A stretch of DNA of 10,813 bases from positions 1-10,813 of the forward strand of contig CALAYY010000124.1 in NCBI GenBank assembly GCA_937895465.1, in the 5' to 3' direction. The notes under the pieces are model-generated. The model searched no databases, was not told the DNA's origin, and saw only the letters and a list, made by a program, of their open reading frames with translations. The DNA is from an uncultured Clostridia bacterium. Lineage in GTDB: Bacteria; Bacillota; Clostridia; Christensenellales; DUVY01. Both the position numbers and the translations under genes were made by a program. Shown here one piece after another: positions 8,090 through 10,813 of this stretch (position 1 is its first letter; every line of letters begins with the position of its first letter).

Positions 8090-9925
8090 ATGTTTAGGTT
8101 TATTGATGTTGAAGACCAGATAAAAGAAAGTATTATTGAAGCTTTTAATGATTGTTATATTAAAATACCTGATTATGAACTATCAATAAAAGCCGTTAAG
8201 GCTCAAAGCAAAATTACCTTTGACGGTAAGACAATAGAAATAGAATATAAAAACAAATGCGATATTTTTTATCTTTTGGGAATGTTTTTATCACAAAGCA
8301 ATCTAAAAGAATTTGAACATATAAGAGAAAACAAAAGAATAGGCGCAATGGTTGATAATTCCAGAAATGCCGTGCTAAAAGTTTCAACCGTAAAAGAACT
8401 GATAAAAAAATTAGCTGTCTTAGGCTATAACTATTTGGAGTTATATACAGAAGATACTTATGAAGTTGAAGATAATCCGTATTTTGGATATCTAAGAGGC
8501 AGATTTTCGGCATCCGAAATACAAGAAATAGATGCTTATGCCCTTAAATTTGGCATTGAACTTGTACCTTGCATACAGACATTAGCACATCTTAATCAGA
8601 TTTTTAGATGGCGTGTATATAGTGATATTCATGATGTCAATGATATTATGCTGGCAGGGGAGCAAAAAACATACGAGCTTATTGATAAAATGTTTTTGAC
8701 CCTGTCCAAAAATTTTACATCAAGAAAAGCCAATATTGGTATGGATGAAGCACACTTGGTAGGGCTTGGCAAGTTTTTAGATAAAAACGGCTATAAAAAC
8801 CGTTTTGAAATACTTAATAAGCATGTTGAAAGAGTTATACAGATTGCTGATAAATACGGTTTTGAACTTAGTATGTGGTCAGATATGTATTTTAGATTGG
8901 CTTTTAACGGCGCTTATTTTAGTGATCAAGGTATAAGTAAGGATATTGTTGATAAAGTTCCTAAGGGCATCAATCTGATATATTGGGATTACTATTCTCT
9001 CGAATCCAAAAAATACTCGATTATGGTAGATAATCACAAATTATTTAACAATAAATTTTCATTTGCTTCTGGAGCTTGGAACTGGATAGGTTTTGCACCC
9101 GGTAATAAGTTTGCTATAGCTACTTTTGAAGCTAGTCTTAAAGTTATGCGTGAAAAAGGCGTGGATGATTGTATGTTGACACTATGGGGTGATAACGGTG
9201 CAGAATGTTCGCTGTTTGCCACTCTGCCTGCTTTGTGCAGTTTTTCCTCTATGGTACTTAACAACAATAATCAAGACAATATCATCAAAGTGTTGAGCGG
9301 TCTAAATCTAGAACAGTTTATGTCTGTGGACTTTGCTAACCAAATAGGCAATCAAAAAGAATTAGACCTTAACTATTCGGCAAAATATCAGTTATATAAC
9401 GATTATCTTGTGGGACAATTTGACAGTATAGTAGATGACAGCGACCAAGTATATGCTCAAAACATTGCTAAGCTAAAAGAGGTGTTAAAAGCTGCACCTT
9501 CAAAATATCAATATATATTTCAAAATCAATTGAATTTGCTTGAGCTTTTGGCAGTCAAATACAATATGGGTGTCAGAACAAGAAGCTTATATAAGAAAAA
9601 CGATAAAAAAGGCTTGAAAAAACTTTGTGACGATTATTCACTTATTTTATCAAGGCTTGAAAAGTTTTATCAAAGTTTTTCTAAACAATGGTACGCCGAA
9701 AATAAGGGAAATGGGTTTGAGGTACAGGACATAAGGCTTGGAGGATTGATGCAAAGAACCAAAGCCGTACGCCAGAGAATTTTGGATTATTGCAGCGGCA
9801 ATATTGACAAAATTGAAGAACTTGAAGAAGATATTTTGGATTATTTTGGAAATAAAGAAAACTTTAAGGATAAAAACTTTAGGTTTAATAATTGGGCTCA
9901 TACAGCAAGTCCAAATAACATTTAG
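8090..9925 (+). CDS. Cytoplasmic GH20-family beta-N-acetylhexosaminidase
   Basis: This predicted exo-enzyme removes terminal beta-linked GlcNAc or GalNAc. There is no signal peptide (MFRFIDVEDQIKES), so it should act in the cytoplasm on imported oligosaccharides. Residues about 1-85 are an N-terminal alpha/beta domain. The barrel follows: GAMVDNSRN with Arg92, LYTEDTYEVED (118-128), CIQTLAHLNQIFRW, IGMDEAH with the Asp219-Glu220 catalytic pair of GH20 (polarising Asp, acid/base Glu), MWSDMYFR, and LWGDNGAE with Trp366 and Glu372. Residues about 430-611 are a helical C-terminal region with WYAENKGNGFEVQDIRLGGLMQRT, also conserved in the Firmicutes group of cytoplasmic GH20 enzymes resembling pneumococcal GH20C. 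All expected key residues are present. The start is supported by a modest AAGGG (8078-8082) seven bases upstream. The oxidoreductase follows 21 bases downstream. Exact linkage preference is unknown. Confidence 0.92.
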   Translation: MFRFIDVEDQIKESIIEAFNDCYIKIPDYELSIKAVKAQSKITFDGKTIEIEYKNKCDIFYLLGMFLSQSNLKEFEHIRENKRIGAMVDNSRNAVLKVSTVKELIKKLAVLGYNYLELYTEDTYEVEDNPYFGYLRGRFSASEIQEIDAYALKFGIELVPCIQTLAHLNQIFRWRVYSDIHDVNDIMLAGEQKTYELIDKMFLTLSKNFTSRKANIGMDEAHLVGLGKFLDKNGYKNRFEILNKHVERVIQIADKYGFELSMWSDMYFRLAFNGAYFSDQGISKDIVDKVPKGINLIYWDYYSLESKKYSIMVDNHKLFNNKFSFASGAWNWIGFAPGNKFAIATFEASLKVMREKGVDDCMLTLWGDNGAECSLFATLPALCSFSSMVLNNNNQDNIIKVLSGLNLEQFMSVDFANQIGNQKELDLNYSAKYQLYNDYLVGQFDSIVDDSDQVYAQNIAKLKEVLKAAPSKYQYIFQNQLNLLELLAVKYNMGVRTRSLYKKNDKKGLKKLCDDYSLILSRLEKFYQSFSKQWYAENKGNGFEVQDIRLGGLMQRTKAVRQRILDYCSGNIDKIEELEEDILDYFGNKENFKDKNFRFNNWAHTASPNNI

Positions 9926-9946
9926 GGAGCTAATAAAGGATATAAT

Positions 9947-10813
9947 ATGGTTACTATTGCGATTTTAGGTTTGGGAGCAAGAGGCGGAAATATATATGCT
10001 GAATGCCTAAAAAATAACAAAAAGGCTAAAGTTGTAGCCGTTTGCGACATCAATAAAGAAAAAGTAGCCAAGTTAAAAGCATTTTTTGATTTAACTGATG
10101 ACCAGTGCTTTTTTGACCAAGATGAATTATTAAAAGAAAAAAGAGCGGACGGAATAATTATTGCACATGATGATGACGACCATTACGACAGTGCAATTAA
10201 GGCATTAGATTTAGGCTATGATATTTTGATAGAAAAGCCTATAAGCCCCAATCCGCTTGAATGTCTTGAGATTGCTGATAAGGCAATCAAACTAAATAAA
10301 AAGGTTATCGTGGCGCATGTTTTGAGATATGCACCCTTTTATGACACGATAAAGAAAATCATTACAAGCAAAAAAATAGGGGATATAATAGATTTGTCCC
10401 AAACTGAAAATGTAGGGTTTTGGCATTATGCGCATTCATTTGTAAGAGGCAATTGGAACAACAGCAACACGTCAAGTCCGATGATACTTGCAAAATGCTG
10501 CCACGACCTAGATATGATAAATTATCTATTGGATAAGGAGTGCTTAAGCTTGTCTTCAATAGGCAATTTGAAGTTTTTCACAAAAGAGAATAAGCCCCAA
10601 GGTGCTACACATAGATGTACAGACGGATGTCCCCATCTTAGCACATGTGCGTATAATGCCATTAAGGTCTATATTGACAATGCAGTAGACAACAACAATG
10701 GCTGGCTTTCGCAGTACATATCTGTTGACCAATCCAAAGAAAGCATACTAAACGGTCTAAAAACTGGACCTTACGGTATTTGCGTATGGGATTGTGATAA
10801 CAATGTAGTTGAC
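9947..10813 (+). CDS. Gfo/Idh/MocA-family NAD(P)-dependent oxidoreductase, 3' end outside window
   Basis: AAAGGA at 9935-9940 is six bases before the ATG, and the frame stays open for 289 codons to the window end. The N-terminal Rossmann fold has G8-x-G10-xx-G13 (ILGLGARGG) and an acidic residue after the second strand (VCDINKEK) for dinucleotide binding. ILIEKPIS contains Glu96-Lys97-Pro98, with Lys97 the usual catalytic lysine. The C-terminal sheet domain has ENVGFWHYAHSFVRGNW (154-170), CCHDLDM (184-190, His186 a candidate active-site residue) and a cysteine cluster Cys224, Cys228, Cys234 in HRCTDGCPHLSTCAY. The same layout is known in a widespread, mostly uncharacterised branch of the family. 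Family members oxidise or epimerise sugars and cyclitols. Its place beside GH20 suggests action on the released sugar or its derivative, but the substrate cannot be read from sequence. It lacks the secretion signal common in GH109 glycosidases. Confidence 0.9.
   Translation, partial: MVTIAILGLGARGGNIYAECLKNNKKAKVVAVCDINKEKVAKLKAFFDLTDDQCFFDQDELLKEKRADGIIIAHDDDDHYDSAIKALDLGYDILIEKPISPNPLECLEIADKAIKLNKKVIVAHVLRYAPFYDTIKKIITSKKIGDIIDLSQTENVGFWHYAHSFVRGNWNNSNTSSPMILAKCCHDLDMINYLLDKECLSLSSIGNLKFFTKENKPQGATHRCTDGCPHLSTCAYNAIKVYIDNAVDNNNGWLSQYISVDQSKESILNGLKTGPYGICVWDCDNNVVD

Noticed and set aside
8214..9901. Minus-strand ORFs within the GH20 gene
   Set aside because: These are shadows of a coding frame that has complete family motifs.
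9947..10813. GH109-type NAD-dependent glycosidase
   Set aside because: It shares the Rossmann fold, but the EKP motif and the ENV..WH..HSFVRGNW and CCHD layout fit the ordinary oxidoreductase branch, and no signal peptide is present.

Overview
The window is strongly AT-rich and all genes lie on the + strand. Shine-Dalgarno sequences are strong (AGGAGG), lipoproteins carry Gram-positive-type lipoboxes, and there is an ABC sugar-binding protein. This points to a Firmicutes-type, probably clostridial, anaerobe, plausibly gut-associated. That placement is inference; no marker gene is present.

Layout: (1) 1-852, C-terminal part of an extracellular sugar-binding protein of an ABC importer. (2) 869-3346, a secreted DUF4091/GH123-like glycoside hydrolase with an Asp-Glu pair. 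(3) 3366-4568, a lipoprotein with two tandem carbohydrate-binding-like beta-sandwich modules. (4) 4613-7991, a large modular surface lipoprotein, read here as two overlapping ORFs (4613-6709 and 6690-7991). Their repeated domain pattern runs straight through the junction, so they look like one gene split by a one-base frameshift. (5) 8004-8051, a long imperfect hairpin in the only sizeable intergenic gap (98 bases). (6) 8090-9925, a GH20 beta-N-acetylhexosaminidase without a signal peptide. (7) 9947-10813, a Gfo/Idh/MocA-family oxidoreductase cut by the window end.

The genes read as a glycan-use cluster. The secreted GH123-like enzyme and the two surface lipoproteins would bind and trim an N-acetylhexosamine-containing glycan outside the cell. 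The ABC binding protein would capture the released oligosaccharide. The cytoplasmic GH20 enzyme would remove terminal GlcNAc or GalNAc, and the NAD(P)-dependent oxidoreductase may process the sugar. The individual families are recognisable, but the substrate and the joint pathway are inferred. The spacing of genes 1-4 (about 13-44 bases) suggests one transcript; the hairpin may separate or modulate the GH20-oxidoreductase pair.

The most notable features are the triplicated jelly-roll/Ig-like architecture of the 4613-7991 protein, its sharply localised frame break (6687-6709), and the hairpin without a U-tract. No tRNA, rRNA, CRISPR array or insertion sequence is seen.
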